Positions 30,012 to 37,627 of a stretch of 64,000 nucleotides of DNA are shown here, piece by piece. Position numbers and translations under genes: made by a program. Numbering within the stretch: the stretch's first letter is position 1; every line of letters starts with the position of its first letter. The DNA comes from Pseudorhodoferax sp032153935. Its GTDB lineage: Bacteria > Pseudomonadota > Gammaproteobacteria > Burkholderiales > Burkholderiaceae_C. The notes below the pieces were generated by a model. That model worked only from the letters and a program-made list of their open reading frames with translations. It was not told the DNA's origin and made no database searches. The stretch lies in assembly GCF_964253035.1 (NCBI RefSeq), contig NZ_CAXUQL020000001.1, positions 1,860,001-1,924,000 of the forward strand, given 5' to 3'.

Positions 30012-30223
30012 TGCGTACTTCTGCGCACCATGGTAACGAGAAGTCGCAAATTGCTGCCGTTTTTGACACGAAAGTCCCGTGGAAAAATTGTTGCGTTACT
30101 TTTAGGTCATCAAATTTGAAAAATCTCTGATGTGTTCACTCCATTTGTGTGCGCTGTGACAACGCTCGGTGCGAGGCATGGGCGAGCGAAGGGCCACCTG
30201 GAAGGCGCCCGCGCCGCGGCGTG
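30012..30223. other. AT-rich intergenic region holding the tpsB promoter
   Basis: About 210 bp between the convergently placed MocR gene end and the tpsB start. The segment 30030-30140 is far richer in A+T than the rest of the window. Read on the minus strand, a possible -35 TTGATG with a 16-17-bp spacer to ACAATT or CAATTT lies near 30075-30105. No gene is supported here. The composition suggests a promoter open to an H-NS-like silencer, which is inference. Confidence 0.4.
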
Positions 30224-31603
30224 TCAGCGCGAAGGCAAGGCCGTGAGTGCGTCGCGCACGGCCTGCAGCGCACGCCCGCAGTCGTCGCGCGTGAGCCCGC
30301 CGCCCAGGCACAGGCGCAGCGCCTCGGGCGGCTGCCGGTCGGTCGAGAAGGCGGTGCCGTCCACGGCCGCGATGCCCAGCGCGCGCAGTTCGGCGGCGAT
30401 GCGTGTGGCCGGGCTGCCCCCGGTGTCCGACGCCGGCACCGGCAGCCAGCCGTGGAAGCCGTGCGGCTGCGTGCGCACGCTGTGCGGCCCCAGCACCTGC
30501 TGCATCTGCGCGCTGCGCCATGCGCATTCGGCCCGCACCGCCTGCAGCACGGTCTCGGCATGGCCGCTGTCCATCCAGTTCGCCACGATGGCGTTGACCA
30601 GCGGCGAGGCCATCACCGTGGTGGCGCGCAGCGCGCCCGCCAGCCGCAGGTGTGCCGCGCTGGACGGCGCCTGCACATAGGCCACGCGCAAGCCCGCGCC
30701 CAGCCACTTGGACATGCCGCTCACGTAGTACACGAGGTCCGGCGCGAACTCAGCCATGGACGGCGGGATCGCGGCCGGCAGCATGCCGTAGGCGTCGTCT
30801 TCGATGATGGGGATGCTGTAGCGCAGCGCGATGTCGGCGATCTGCTCGCGCCGCTTGATCGGCAGCGTGGCTGTGGTCGGGTTGTGCAGGTTGGGGCACA
30901 GGTGCAGTGCGCCGATGGGCGTGCTCTTGCAGGCGGCCTCGAACTCGTCGGGCACGAGGCCTTGCTCGTCCACGGCCAGGGGATGCAATCGCGTGCCCAG
31001 CTGCGCGGCAATCGCCTTGATGCCCGGGTAGGTCAACGCCTCCACGCACAGGCTCTGGCCGGGCCTGACCAACAGCGACACCAGCGCCAGCAGCACGGCG
31101 TGGATGCCGGGCGCCACCAGCACGCGTGCGGCATCGGCCTCGACCCATTGCGACAGCCACTGCGCGCCCAGCGCGCGGTCGCGCGGCGTGCCGCCGAAGT
31201 CCTGGTAGCGCATCAGGTCGTGCAGCGGCACGGCGGCCAGGCCCGCGTTGGCGCCTTCCAGCAGCGCCTGCATGGCGGGGTGGTCCTCGATCTCGGGCGG
31301 CATGTTCATGGTCATCTCGGCGCCCGTGCCGGCGCGCAGCGGCAGGCCGATGAAGGAGCCGCGCACGAACGAACCCATGCCGGGCCGGGAGGCGATCAGC
31401 CCGCGCTCGCGTGCCTCGGCGAAGCCGCGCACCACCGTCGTGTAGTTGAGCTGCAGCTTGGTGGCCAGGTCGCGCAGCGGCGGCAGGCGCTCGCGCGGCG
31501 CGAGGCGGCCCTGCTGCAGGTCCTCGGCGATCAGGTCGGGGATCAGCTGGTAGGCCGGCAGCGGGCTGGACTTGAGGCGATGGACCCAGTGCGAGAAAGG
31601 CAT
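30224..31603 (-). CDS. MocR-family (GntR-aminotransferase) transcriptional regulator
   Basis: 459-residue regulator joining a GntR winged helix (about 10-80; QQGRLAPRERLPPLRDLA, NYTTVVRGF) to an aminotransferase class I-like domain (about 110-455). PLP-site residues are kept: NPTTATLP (Asn), EDDAYGML (Asp-Asp-Ala-Tyr) and SGMSKWLGAGLR with the Schiff-base Lys. Such proteins sense an amino compound through PLP. It is divergent from the nitrilase cluster with 282 bp between starts, and tandem TTGATYG repeats lie in that gap, so control of the cluster and of itself is likely. Nit1C clusters are usually discussed without such a regulator. Effector unknown. Confidence 0.9.
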   Translation of the reverse strand: MPFSHWVHRLKSSPLPAYQLIPDLIAEDLQQGRLAPRERLPPLRDLATKLQLNYTTVVRGFAEARERGLIASRPGMGSFVRGSFIGLPLRAGTGAEMTMNMPPEIEDHPAMQALLEGANAGLAAVPLHDLMRYQDFGGTPRDRALGAQWLSQWVEADAARVLVAPGIHAVLLALVSLLVRPGQSLCVEALTYPGIKAIAAQLGTRLHPLAVDEQGLVPDEFEAACKSTPIGALHLCPNLHNPTTATLPIKRREQIADIALRYSIPIIEDDAYGMLPAAIPPSMAEFAPDLVYYVSGMSKWLGAGLRVAYVQAPSSAAHLRLAGALRATTVMASPLVNAIVANWMDSGHAETVLQAVRAECAWRSAQMQQVLGPHSVRTQPHGFHGWLPVPASDTGGSPATRIAAELRALGIAAVDGTAFSTDRQPPEALRLCLGGGLTRDDCGRALQAVRDALTALPSR

Positions 31604-31667
31604 GGTCCGAGTGTGCCCCGCAGGCTGGCTGATTGCATGGCCACGCCCGGCGCAGCTTGGTGCACGC

Positions 31668-31793
31668 GGACCATTGATCGGGTGCATTGATTGCATCGGT
31701 GGCGCGTTGTGCTGGTGCATCGGGTGGCGGGCCTGCATGCGCTGCCGGTGTGCGGCGCGCTGCCCTGACGCTGCTTTGATCGGACCTTGATCG
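31668..31793 (+). promoter_or_regulatory. Tandem TTGATYG direct repeats, candidate MocR operators
   Basis: TTGAT(C/T)G occurs four times in one orientation: 31674-31680, 31687-31693, 31776-31782 and 31787-31793, as two pairs spaced 13 and 11 bp. The first pair has the longer repeat GGACCATTGATCG / GGTGCATTGATTG. MocR regulators typically bind paired direct repeats between divergent genes, which fits this place. Confidence 0.55.
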
Positions 31794-31811
31794 CATGCAC
31801 CGGGGCCCGCC

Positions 31812-31827
31812 TGGTACGTCCTTCGCA
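31812..31827 (+). promoter_or_regulatory. Sigma-54-like -24/-12 element upstream of the nit cluster
   Basis: TGGTACGTCCTTCGCA keeps the invariant GG-N10-GC spacing and differs from TGGCACG-N4-TTGCA at two bases. It lies 58 bp before the first gene of the nitrilase cluster. Nitrogen-limited expression through sigma-54 would suit a nitrogen-acquisition operon, but no NtrC-type activator gene is nearby and a chance match is possible. Confidence 0.4.
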
Positions 31828-31885
31828 AAGAGGCTGGCGACCGGCCATCCCGCCGGCCAACCAACCGACCCTTACGAGGACCACC

Positions 31886-32368
31886 ATGCCCCAAGTCACG
31901 CACCCCGCCCACCGCAACGGCGACTTCCTGGTCGACTACGAAGAAAAGGTCTTCGAAGACGTGAAGGCCGACCCCGGCGAGAAGGCCCTGGTCACCTTCC
32001 ACACCGTGGCCTTCGAAGGCTCGATCGGCTTTGTCAACCTGCTGCAGGCGACCCGCCTGCAGCGCAAGGGTTACGACACCTCCGTGCTGCTGTACGGCCC
32101 CGGCGTCACGCTGGGCGTCAAGCGCGGCTTCCCGAAGATCGGCGACGAGGCCTTCCCGGGCCACCAGAACTTCAACAACCAGATCACCAAGTTCATCGCC
32201 GAGGGCGGCAAGGTCTATGCCTGCCGCTTCGCGCTGCAGGCGCTGTATGGGCACGGCGAAGGCTCGCTGATCGAAGGCATCCGCCCGATCAACCCGCTCG
32301 ACGTGCTCGACGTGGTCCTCCTTCACAAGAAGGCCAACGCCGTCATCATCGACACCTGGACGCTGTGA
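31886..32368 (+). CDS. nitB: MSMEG_0572/Sll0783-family protein, DsrE-like (Nit1C NitB)
   Basis: 160-residue protein of the MSMEG_0572/Sll0783 'nitrogen starvation response' family, the first gene of Nit1C clusters. It has the short alternating strand/helix pattern of DsrE-like proteins (ALVTFHTVAFEGSIGFVNLL, DTSVLLYGPGVTLG, GGKVYACRFALQALYG). No catalytic residues can be named with confidence. In studied cyanide-using bacteria this gene is strongly induced with the nitrilase. RBS GAGGA; the stop overlaps the nitrilase ATG by one base. Symbol follows the published Nit1C naming. Confidence 0.9.
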   Translation: MPQVTHPAHRNGDFLVDYEEKVFEDVKADPGEKALVTFHTVAFEGSIGFVNLLQATRLQRKGYDTSVLLYGPGVTLGVKRGFPKIGDEAFPGHQNFNNQITKFIAEGGKVYACRFALQALYGHGEGSLIEGIRPINPLDVLDVVLLHKKANAVIIDTWTL

Positions 32369-33372
32369 TGGCCCAGCGCACCGTCCGCGCGGCCGCGGCG
32401 CAGATCGCGCCCGACCTCGCGAGTGCCGACGGCACGCTGGCGCGCGTGCTGGAGACCCTGCGCGACGCCGCGAAGCAGGGCGTGGAGCTGATCGTCTTCC
32501 CCGAGACCTTCGTGCCCTACTACCCCTATTTCTCGTTCGTGCAGCCGCCCGTGCTGCAGGGCGCGGACCACCTGCTGCTGATGCAGCGCGCGCCCACGGT
32601 GCCGGGGCCGATGACCGATGCGGTGGCCGCCGCAGCGCGCGAGCTGGGCATGGTGGTGGTGCTGGGCGTCAACGAGCGCGACCACGGCAGCCTGTACAAC
32701 ACGCAGCTCATCTTCGACGCCGACGGCCGGCTGGTGCTCAAGCGCCGCAAGATCACGCCGACCTACCACGAGCGCATGGTCTGGGGGCAGGGCGACGGCG
32801 CCGGCCTCACGGCCGTGGACACGCGCGCCGGCCGCGTCGGCGCGCTGGCCTGCTGGGAGCACTACAACCCGCTGGCGCGCTATGCGCTGATGGCCGCGCA
32901 CGAGGAGATCCACTGCGCACAGTTCCCGGGCTCGCTCGTGGGCCCGATCTTCGCGGACCAGATGGGCGTGACCATCCGCCACCACGCGCTGGAGTCGGGC
33001 TGCTTCGTCGTCAACGCGACGGGCTGGCTGCACGACGCGCAGATCCGCGCCATCACACCCGACGAGAAGCTGCAGGGCGCGCTGCGCGGCGGCTGCCACA
33101 CAGCGATCGTTTCGCCCGAGGGCAAGTACCTGGCCGAGCCGCTGACCGAAGGCGAGGGCCTGGTCGTCGCCGACCTGGACTTCGCGCTGATCGACAAGCG
33201 CAAACGCATGATGGATTCGGTGGGCCACTACGCGCGGCCCGAGCTGCTGCGCCTGGCGATCCGGCGCGATGCGGCGCGCACCACGATGCCGCTGCCCGAT
33301 GGCGAATCCCTTGCGGACGACGCCGACCTCCCCCTGCCTGAAACCGAAGCGCCGCTGCGCCGCGTCGCCTGA
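32368..33372 (+). CDS. nitC: Nitrilase of the Nit1C cluster (NitC)
   Basis: 334-residue carbon-nitrogen hydrolase that converts nitriles to carboxylate and ammonia. The catalytic triad is visible: Glu46 in FPETFVP, Lys128 in KRRKITPTYHE and Cys162 in LACWEHYNP. Length and the CWEHY form mark a true nitrilase, not an amidase or cyanide hydratase. Members of this branch are the conserved marker of Nit1C; a knockout in one Pseudomonas strain was reported to lose growth on cyanide. The ATG overlaps the previous stop (TGATG). Its natural substrate is unknown; a cyanide-derived nitrile made by the other cluster enzymes is the leading idea. Confidence 0.93.
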   Translation: MAQRTVRAAAAQIAPDLASADGTLARVLETLRDAAKQGVELIVFPETFVPYYPYFSFVQPPVLQGADHLLLMQRAPTVPGPMTDAVAAAARELGMVVVLGVNERDHGSLYNTQLIFDADGRLVLKRRKITPTYHERMVWGQGDGAGLTAVDTRAGRVGALACWEHYNPLARYALMAAHEEIHCAQFPGSLVGPIFADQMGVTIRHHALESGCFVVNATGWLHDAQIRAITPDEKLQGALRGGCHTAIVSPEGKYLAEPLTEGEGLVVADLDFALIDKRKRMMDSVGHYARPELLRLAIRRDAARTTMPLPDGESLADDADLPLPETEAPLRRVA

Positions 33373-33388
33373 ACCTGGAGCCCTGCCC

Positions 33389-34528
33389 ATGACCACCGCC
33401 GTCCTCGAACCCGTCGCCAGCTCTGCCGAAGAGACGCGCCGCCTCATGACCGAGCTGCAGAGCCAGGGCCTGCGCCTGGTCGACCCCGGCGCGGGCGCGG
33501 CCAGCCGGCGTGGCGGTGCCGGCCCCTCGGACCACAAGGCCGTGACCGTGGACGGGCTCACGCTGATGGTGCCGGTGCACACGGCCACGGCATTCAGTTC
33601 GCCCTTCGTGGCCGACGCACCGGGGCCGGACGGCCGCAGCCTGCTGAGGCGCAACAGCATCCCCATCGCCAGCATCGCCTTCCCGCGCGCGCCGCGCTTC
33701 TACGGTCTGCAGACCGCCGAGGGCATCCCGTACAACCAGATCGCCACGCTGCACGGCGCCGACGTGCTGGCCACCACGGTGCTGCAGACCTGCATCCGCT
33801 ACGAGAGCCGGCGCAAGGCCTGCAAGTTCTGCGCGATCGGCCAGTCGCTGGCGGCCGGGCGCACCATCGCGCGCAAGACGCCGGCGCAGCTGGCCGAGGT
33901 GGCCAAGGCCGCCGTGGAACTCGACGGCGTCAGGCACATGGTCATGACCACGGGCACGCCGCCCACGCCCGACCGCGGCGCGCAGATCCTGTGCGAGAGC
34001 GCGCAGGCCATCCGCGCGGCGGTGGACCTGCCGCTGCAGGCCCAGTGCGAGCCGCCCGATACCGACGCCTGGTTCCAGCGCCTCAAGGATTCGGGGGTCG
34101 ACACGCTGGGCATGCACCTCGAAGTGGTCGGAGAAGACCTGCGCCGCCAGATCCTGCCGGGCAAGGCCGAGGTGCCCATGGCGCGCTACTGGGATGCTTT
34201 CGCCGCGGCGGTGGCGGTGTTCGGCCGCGGCCAGGTCAGCACCTATTTGCTGGCCGGCCTGGGCGACAGCGCCGAGGCCCTGCTGGCCACCAGCCGACGG
34301 TTGCTGGACCTGGGCGTCTACCCCTTCGTCGTGCCCTTCGTGCCGATCAGCGGCACGCCGCTGGAAGACCATGCCGCGCCCACGCCGGACTTCATGCGCA
34401 GCGTGCTGGAACCGCTGGGCGCGATGGTGGCGGATGCCGGCGTGCGCGCGTCCGACATCAAGGCCGGCTGCGGGCGCTGCGCGGCCTGCTCGACCTTGTC
34501 GCGCTACGAAGCGCCCCTGGCTGCCTGA
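33389..34528 (+). CDS. nitD: Radical SAM protein, MSMEG_0568 family (NitD)
   Basis: 379-residue radical SAM enzyme of the Nit1C cluster. The Fe-S cysteines appear as TCIRYESRRKACKFCAIG, spacing C-x9-C-x2-C instead of the common C-x3-C-x2-C, within an otherwise barrel-like core (GVRHMVMTTGTPP, LPLQAQCEPP, DTLGMHLEVVGEDLRR, YLLAGLGDSAEA). A C-terminal CGRCAAC may bind another metal or cluster. It starts 16 bp after the nitrilase stop with GGAG upstream. Predicted to use S-adenosylmethionine for a carbon-centred radical step in making the nitrile or its carrier; the reaction is unknown. Confidence 0.9.
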   Translation: MTTAVLEPVASSAEETRRLMTELQSQGLRLVDPGAGAASRRGGAGPSDHKAVTVDGLTLMVPVHTATAFSSPFVADAPGPDGRSLLRRNSIPIASIAFPRAPRFYGLQTAEGIPYNQIATLHGADVLATTVLQTCIRYESRRKACKFCAIGQSLAAGRTIARKTPAQLAEVAKAAVELDGVRHMVMTTGTPPTPDRGAQILCESAQAIRAAVDLPLQAQCEPPDTDAWFQRLKDSGVDTLGMHLEVVGEDLRRQILPGKAEVPMARYWDAFAAAVAVFGRGQVSTYLLAGLGDSAEALLATSRRLLDLGVYPFVVPFVPISGTPLEDHAAPTPDFMRSVLEPLGAMVADAGVRASDIKAGCGRCAACSTLSRYEAPLAA

Positions 34529-34540
34529 CGGAGTTCCGAC

Positions 34541-35110
34541 ATGCTCACCGCCCACGCCATCCCCTGGTGCGAACTCGCCACCGACTACCGGCCGCAGGCC
34601 TACCGCGTGCAATGGGCCAGCGACGGCTGGATGCAGCGCGAGGCCGCTGCGCTGCGCCGCCAGGTGTTCTGCACCGAGCAGGGCCTGTTCGACGGCGACG
34701 ACCGCGACGCCATCGACGACGACCCCAGCCTGCACCGGCTGGTCGCGCTGTCGGTGCTGGCCGGCGAGGCCGACCAAATGGTGGGCACGGTGCGCATCCA
34801 TGAGGCCTCGCAGGGCCTGTGGTGGGGCTCGCGCCTGGCGGTGCGGCGCGCATTCCGCCAGAGCAGCCAGCTCGGCACCGAGTTGATCCGCCTGGCCGTC
34901 AGCAGCGCGCATGCGCTGGGCTGCCGCGAGTTCCTGGCCCACGTGCAGGCGCAGAACGTGCCGCTGTTCGAGCGACTGCACTGGCAGGTGCTGGACGAGA
35001 TGGTGCTGCATGGCCGCATGCATGCCTTGATGCGCGCCGACCTCGCGCATTACCCGCCATGCGACACGCCCTATGCAGGCTTCGTGGTGTCGCCGCGGAG
35101 GGCGTCATGA
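34541..35110 (+). CDS. nitE: GNAT-type N-acyltransferase, MSMEG_0567 family (NitE)
   Basis: 189-residue GNAT-fold protein. The N-terminal part resembles homoserine-lactone-synthase-like acyltransferases (WMQREAAALRRQVFCTEQGLF), followed by MVGTVRIHEA on the central strand, the acetyl-CoA loop around FRQSSQLGTELIRLA (a variant of Q-x2-G-x-G/A), and a C-terminal Phe/Tyr region. Conserved in Nit1C, where it is thought to acylate an amine of the cluster product. Its stop overlaps the next start by 4 bp (ATGA). Acyl donor and acceptor are unknown. Confidence 0.88.
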   Translation: MLTAHAIPWCELATDYRPQAYRVQWASDGWMQREAAALRRQVFCTEQGLFDGDDRDAIDDDPSLHRLVALSVLAGEADQMVGTVRIHEASQGLWWGSRLAVRRAFRQSSQLGTELIRLAVSSAHALGCREFLAHVQAQNVPLFERLHWQVLDEMVLHGRMHALMRADLAHYPPCDTPYAGFVVSPRRAS

Positions 35111-36141
35111 GCACCGTGTTCGAAGCCGAGATGCTGGAAGGTCTGGCCGCAGCGCTGCGCGCCAGCCGTGGCTTCGCGCACAAGCGCGACATCGCGCAGG
35201 TGCTGCCGCAACTCGGCCCGAGCGGCTTTGCCACTGCCGTTCCCAATGGCGACGACTGCGCCGTGCTCCCGGATCCGACGGGGGCCGACGGCCACCTGCT
35301 GCTGGCCATCGAAGGCATGGTGCAGGACTTCGTGGAACAGCAACCCTGGTTCGCCGGCTACAGCGCGGTGATGGTCAACCTCTCCGACATCGCCGCCATG
35401 GGCGGCCGCGCGCTGGCGGTGGTCGATGCGCTGTGGGCTGGCAGCGCCGAGCAGGGCCGCGCCGTGCTGGCCGGCATGCGCGCCGCGTCCGAGCGCTACG
35501 GCGTGCCGCTGGTCGGCGGCCACACCAACCTGCGTTCCGCCAGCGGCCAGCTCGCCGTGGCCGTGCTGGGCCGCGCGCAGCGCCTCATCAGCAGCTTCAC
35601 GGCCCGGCCCGGCGACAGACTGCTCGTGGCGGTGGACCTGCGCGGCCAGTGGCAGGGCGACGCGCCGTTCTGGAACGCCTCCACCGCCGCACCCGCCGAA
35701 CGCCTGCGCGGCGACATGGCGCTGCTGCCCATGCTTGCCGAGGCTGGGCTGGTCGACGCCGGCAAGGACATCAGCATGGCCGGCGTGCTCGGCACGGCGC
35801 TGATGCTGCTGGAATGCTCGGGCGTGGGCGCCACGGTCGACCTGGCGCGGCTGCCGCGCCCGGCCGGCGTGCCCGACTGGTCGCAGGCCGATGGCGCGGC
35901 GCAGCGGCTGCGCTGGCTCAACGCATTCCCGAGCTTCGGCTACGTGCTCAGCGTGCGGCCCGAACTGGCCGATGCCACGGTCGAGCGCTTCACCCGGCGC
36001 GGCATCGCCTGTGTCGACGCGGGCACGGTCCACCGCGGCAGCGTGCTGGCACTGCAACTCGGCGACGCGCGCGTGCCGCTCTGGGACCTGGCGCAGCAGC
36101 CCTTCATCGCCCCCACCGTCGAGTCCAGGAAGGCCGCATGA
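35107..36141 (+). CDS. nitF: AIR synthase-like ATP-dependent enzyme, Sll0787 family (NitF)
   Basis: 344-residue protein of the PurM/AIR synthase superfamily. Visible are the N-terminal NGDDCAVLPDP-type Asp cluster that binds Mg-ATP, the EGMVQDFVEQQPW strand, NLSDIAAMGG (signature Asp at the dimer/ATP site), VPLVGGHTNLRS and GVLGTALMLLECSG. By analogy to PurM, SelD, ThiL and HypE it activates an amide or carbonyl oxygen with ATP; HypE makes a thiocyanate-to-cyanide ligand, an interesting parallel for a cluster linked to nitriles. Overlaps the acyltransferase stop by 4 bp and the glycosyltransferase start by 4 bp. Confidence 0.9.
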   Translation: MSTVFEAEMLEGLAAALRASRGFAHKRDIAQVLPQLGPSGFATAVPNGDDCAVLPDPTGADGHLLLAIEGMVQDFVEQQPWFAGYSAVMVNLSDIAAMGGRALAVVDALWAGSAEQGRAVLAGMRAASERYGVPLVGGHTNLRSASGQLAVAVLGRAQRLISSFTARPGDRLLVAVDLRGQWQGDAPFWNASTAAPAERLRGDMALLPMLAEAGLVDAGKDISMAGVLGTALMLLECSGVGATVDLARLPRPAGVPDWSQADGAAQRLRWLNAFPSFGYVLSVRPELADATVERFTRRGIACVDAGTVHRGSVLALQLGDARVPLWDLAQQPFIAPTVESRKAA

Positions 36142-37304
36142 AGGTCGCGCTGCTGACCCATTCGCTGCGCCCGCGCGGCGGCGTCATCCACACGCTGGAG
36201 CTGGCCCAGGCCCTGGTGCGGCGTGGCCATGCGGTGACGGTGGTCGCTGCGGCAGAGCCGGGCGAGACCCTGTTCCGGCCCGTCGCCTTCCCGGTCGAGA
36301 CCATCGCGCTGCCCGAATTGCGGGGCGAGCTCGTGGCCCAGGTCACGCAGCGCATCGACGCACTGGTGGCTGCCCTGCCGCTGCTGCTGGCGCGTGGCGG
36401 CTTCGACCTGCTGCACGCGCAGGACAGCCTGTCCGGCAACGCGCTGGCGCTGCTGGGCGAGGCCGGCCACGTGCTGCCGCCCTGGCTGCGCACGGTGCAC
36501 CACCTGGACGATTTCTCGCAACCGCTGCTCAACCGGTGGCAGGAACGCGCCTGGCGCGCTGCCGACGGCGTGGCCTGCGTCAGCGACAGCTGGTGCAGGC
36601 ACTTCCGCGAGCAACTGGGGCAACCCGCCGAGCGCATGTTCAACGGCGTGGACCTGGCCCGCTACCGGCCCGAGCCTGCCGCGGACGATGCCCGAGCCGT
36701 CGAGGCCCTGGGCCTGCCGGCACAGACCGGCCCCGTGCTGCTGCTGGTCGGCGGCGTGGAGCAACGCAAGAACAGCGTGCGCCTGCTGCAGGCCTTCGCG
36801 CAGTTGCGGGGCACCGACCCCGCCTGGGCCGGCGCGCGCCTGGTCGTGGCCGGCGGCGCCAGCATGCTGGACCACGGCGCTGAACGCCGCGCGTGGCTGG
36901 CCACACTGGCCGCCACCGGCCTGGCCGAAGGCCCGCGGCAGAGCGTGCTGCGCACCGGCCCGCTGCCCGACGCGCTGTTGCCCGCACTGATGCGCCGCGC
37001 CGACCTGCTGGCCATGCCCTCGCTGGTCGAGGGTTTCGGCCTGGCCGCGCTCGAAGCACTGGCCTGCGGCACGCCGGTGCTGGTGTCGCGCAGAGCGCCC
37101 TTCACCGAGACGCTGCACGACACGCCGGCCGTGGCCTGGTGCGATCCCGAGGACGTGGCCTCCATCGCCACCGGCCTGCAGCAGGCCCTGGCCCTGCCGC
37201 GCCTGATGGAGCCGCCGCCTGTCTGCGTGGCCCACAGCTGGGCCCGCAGCGCCGCGCTGCACGAAGACTGGTACCAGCGCGTGCGCGAACCCTTCCCCGC
37301 CTGA
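36138..37304 (+). CDS. GT4-type glycosyltransferase, MSMEG_0565 family
   Basis: 388-residue GT-B glycosyltransferase. N-terminal RPRGGVIHTLELAQAL is the acceptor-side Gly-rich loop; VGGVEQRKNSVRLLQAF is the donor-phosphate KxG-like segment; SLVEGFGLAALEALACGTPV is the C-terminal E-x7-E motif of the GT4 family. Start overlaps the NitF stop by 4 bp and the following gene is 13 bp away, so it is an integral member of the operon. Not all Nit1C clusters have it; here it would attach a sugar to the product or intermediate. Donor and acceptor unknown. Confidence 0.88.
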   Translation: MKVALLTHSLRPRGGVIHTLELAQALVRRGHAVTVVAAAEPGETLFRPVAFPVETIALPELRGELVAQVTQRIDALVAALPLLLARGGFDLLHAQDSLSGNALALLGEAGHVLPPWLRTVHHLDDFSQPLLNRWQERAWRAADGVACVSDSWCRHFREQLGQPAERMFNGVDLARYRPEPAADDARAVEALGLPAQTGPVLLLVGGVEQRKNSVRLLQAFAQLRGTDPAWAGARLVVAGGASMLDHGAERRAWLATLAATGLAEGPRQSVLRTGPLPDALLPALMRRADLLAMPSLVEGFGLAALEALACGTPVLVSRRAPFTETLHDTPAVAWCDPEDVASIATGLQQALALPRLMEPPPVCVAHSWARSAALHEDWYQRVREPFPA

Positions 37305-37317
37305 AGAAAGCGCCCCC

Positions 37318-37608
37318 ATGCCTGCCATGCACTACCGCCTCCGCTGGCCCGACGCCAGCGAGAACCTCGCCTATTCGCCTTCTCTGGTGATCGAGGACTT
37401 CTTCACCCCCGGCCAGGACTACCCGTTGGCCGACTTCCTGCGCCGCGTGCGCGAGGCTACGTCCATCGCCAGTGCGCGTGTCCAGGCCAAGTACGGCTTT
37501 GCCTGCTCGGCAGCACTCGACCAATTGGCCGACACCGAATCGCGCGCCGCGCGCTTCGCCGACCAGCCCGACGCGCGCGTGCGCGTGCTTGCCTTCACCC
37601 CTGCCTGA
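37318..37608 (+). CDS. nitG: Small conserved protein, MSMEG_0570 family (NitG)
   Basis: 96-residue protein with MHYRLRWPDASENLAYSPSLVIEDFF at the start of the family pattern, a Pro-Leu turn (FTPGQDYPLADFL) and an acidic helical end. No membrane segment, signal peptide or catalytic motif is seen. It is called a nitrogen-starvation response protein in other genomes only because of the cluster. A second in-frame Met is three codons in. Position between the glycosyltransferase and the flavoprotein is the family's usual one. Confidence 0.88.
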   Translation: MPAMHYRLRWPDASENLAYSPSLVIEDFFTPGQDYPLADFLRRVREATSIASARVQAKYGFACSAALDQLADTESRAARFADQPDARVRVLAFTPA

Positions 37609-37627
37609 ACACCCCCTGGAGATCCCC

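Noticed and set aside
29782..30069. Alternative tpsB start in another frame (GTG at 30069)
   Set aside because: That frame has no signal peptide and does not continue into the POTRA domains; the TTG frame at 30011 reads straight into them.
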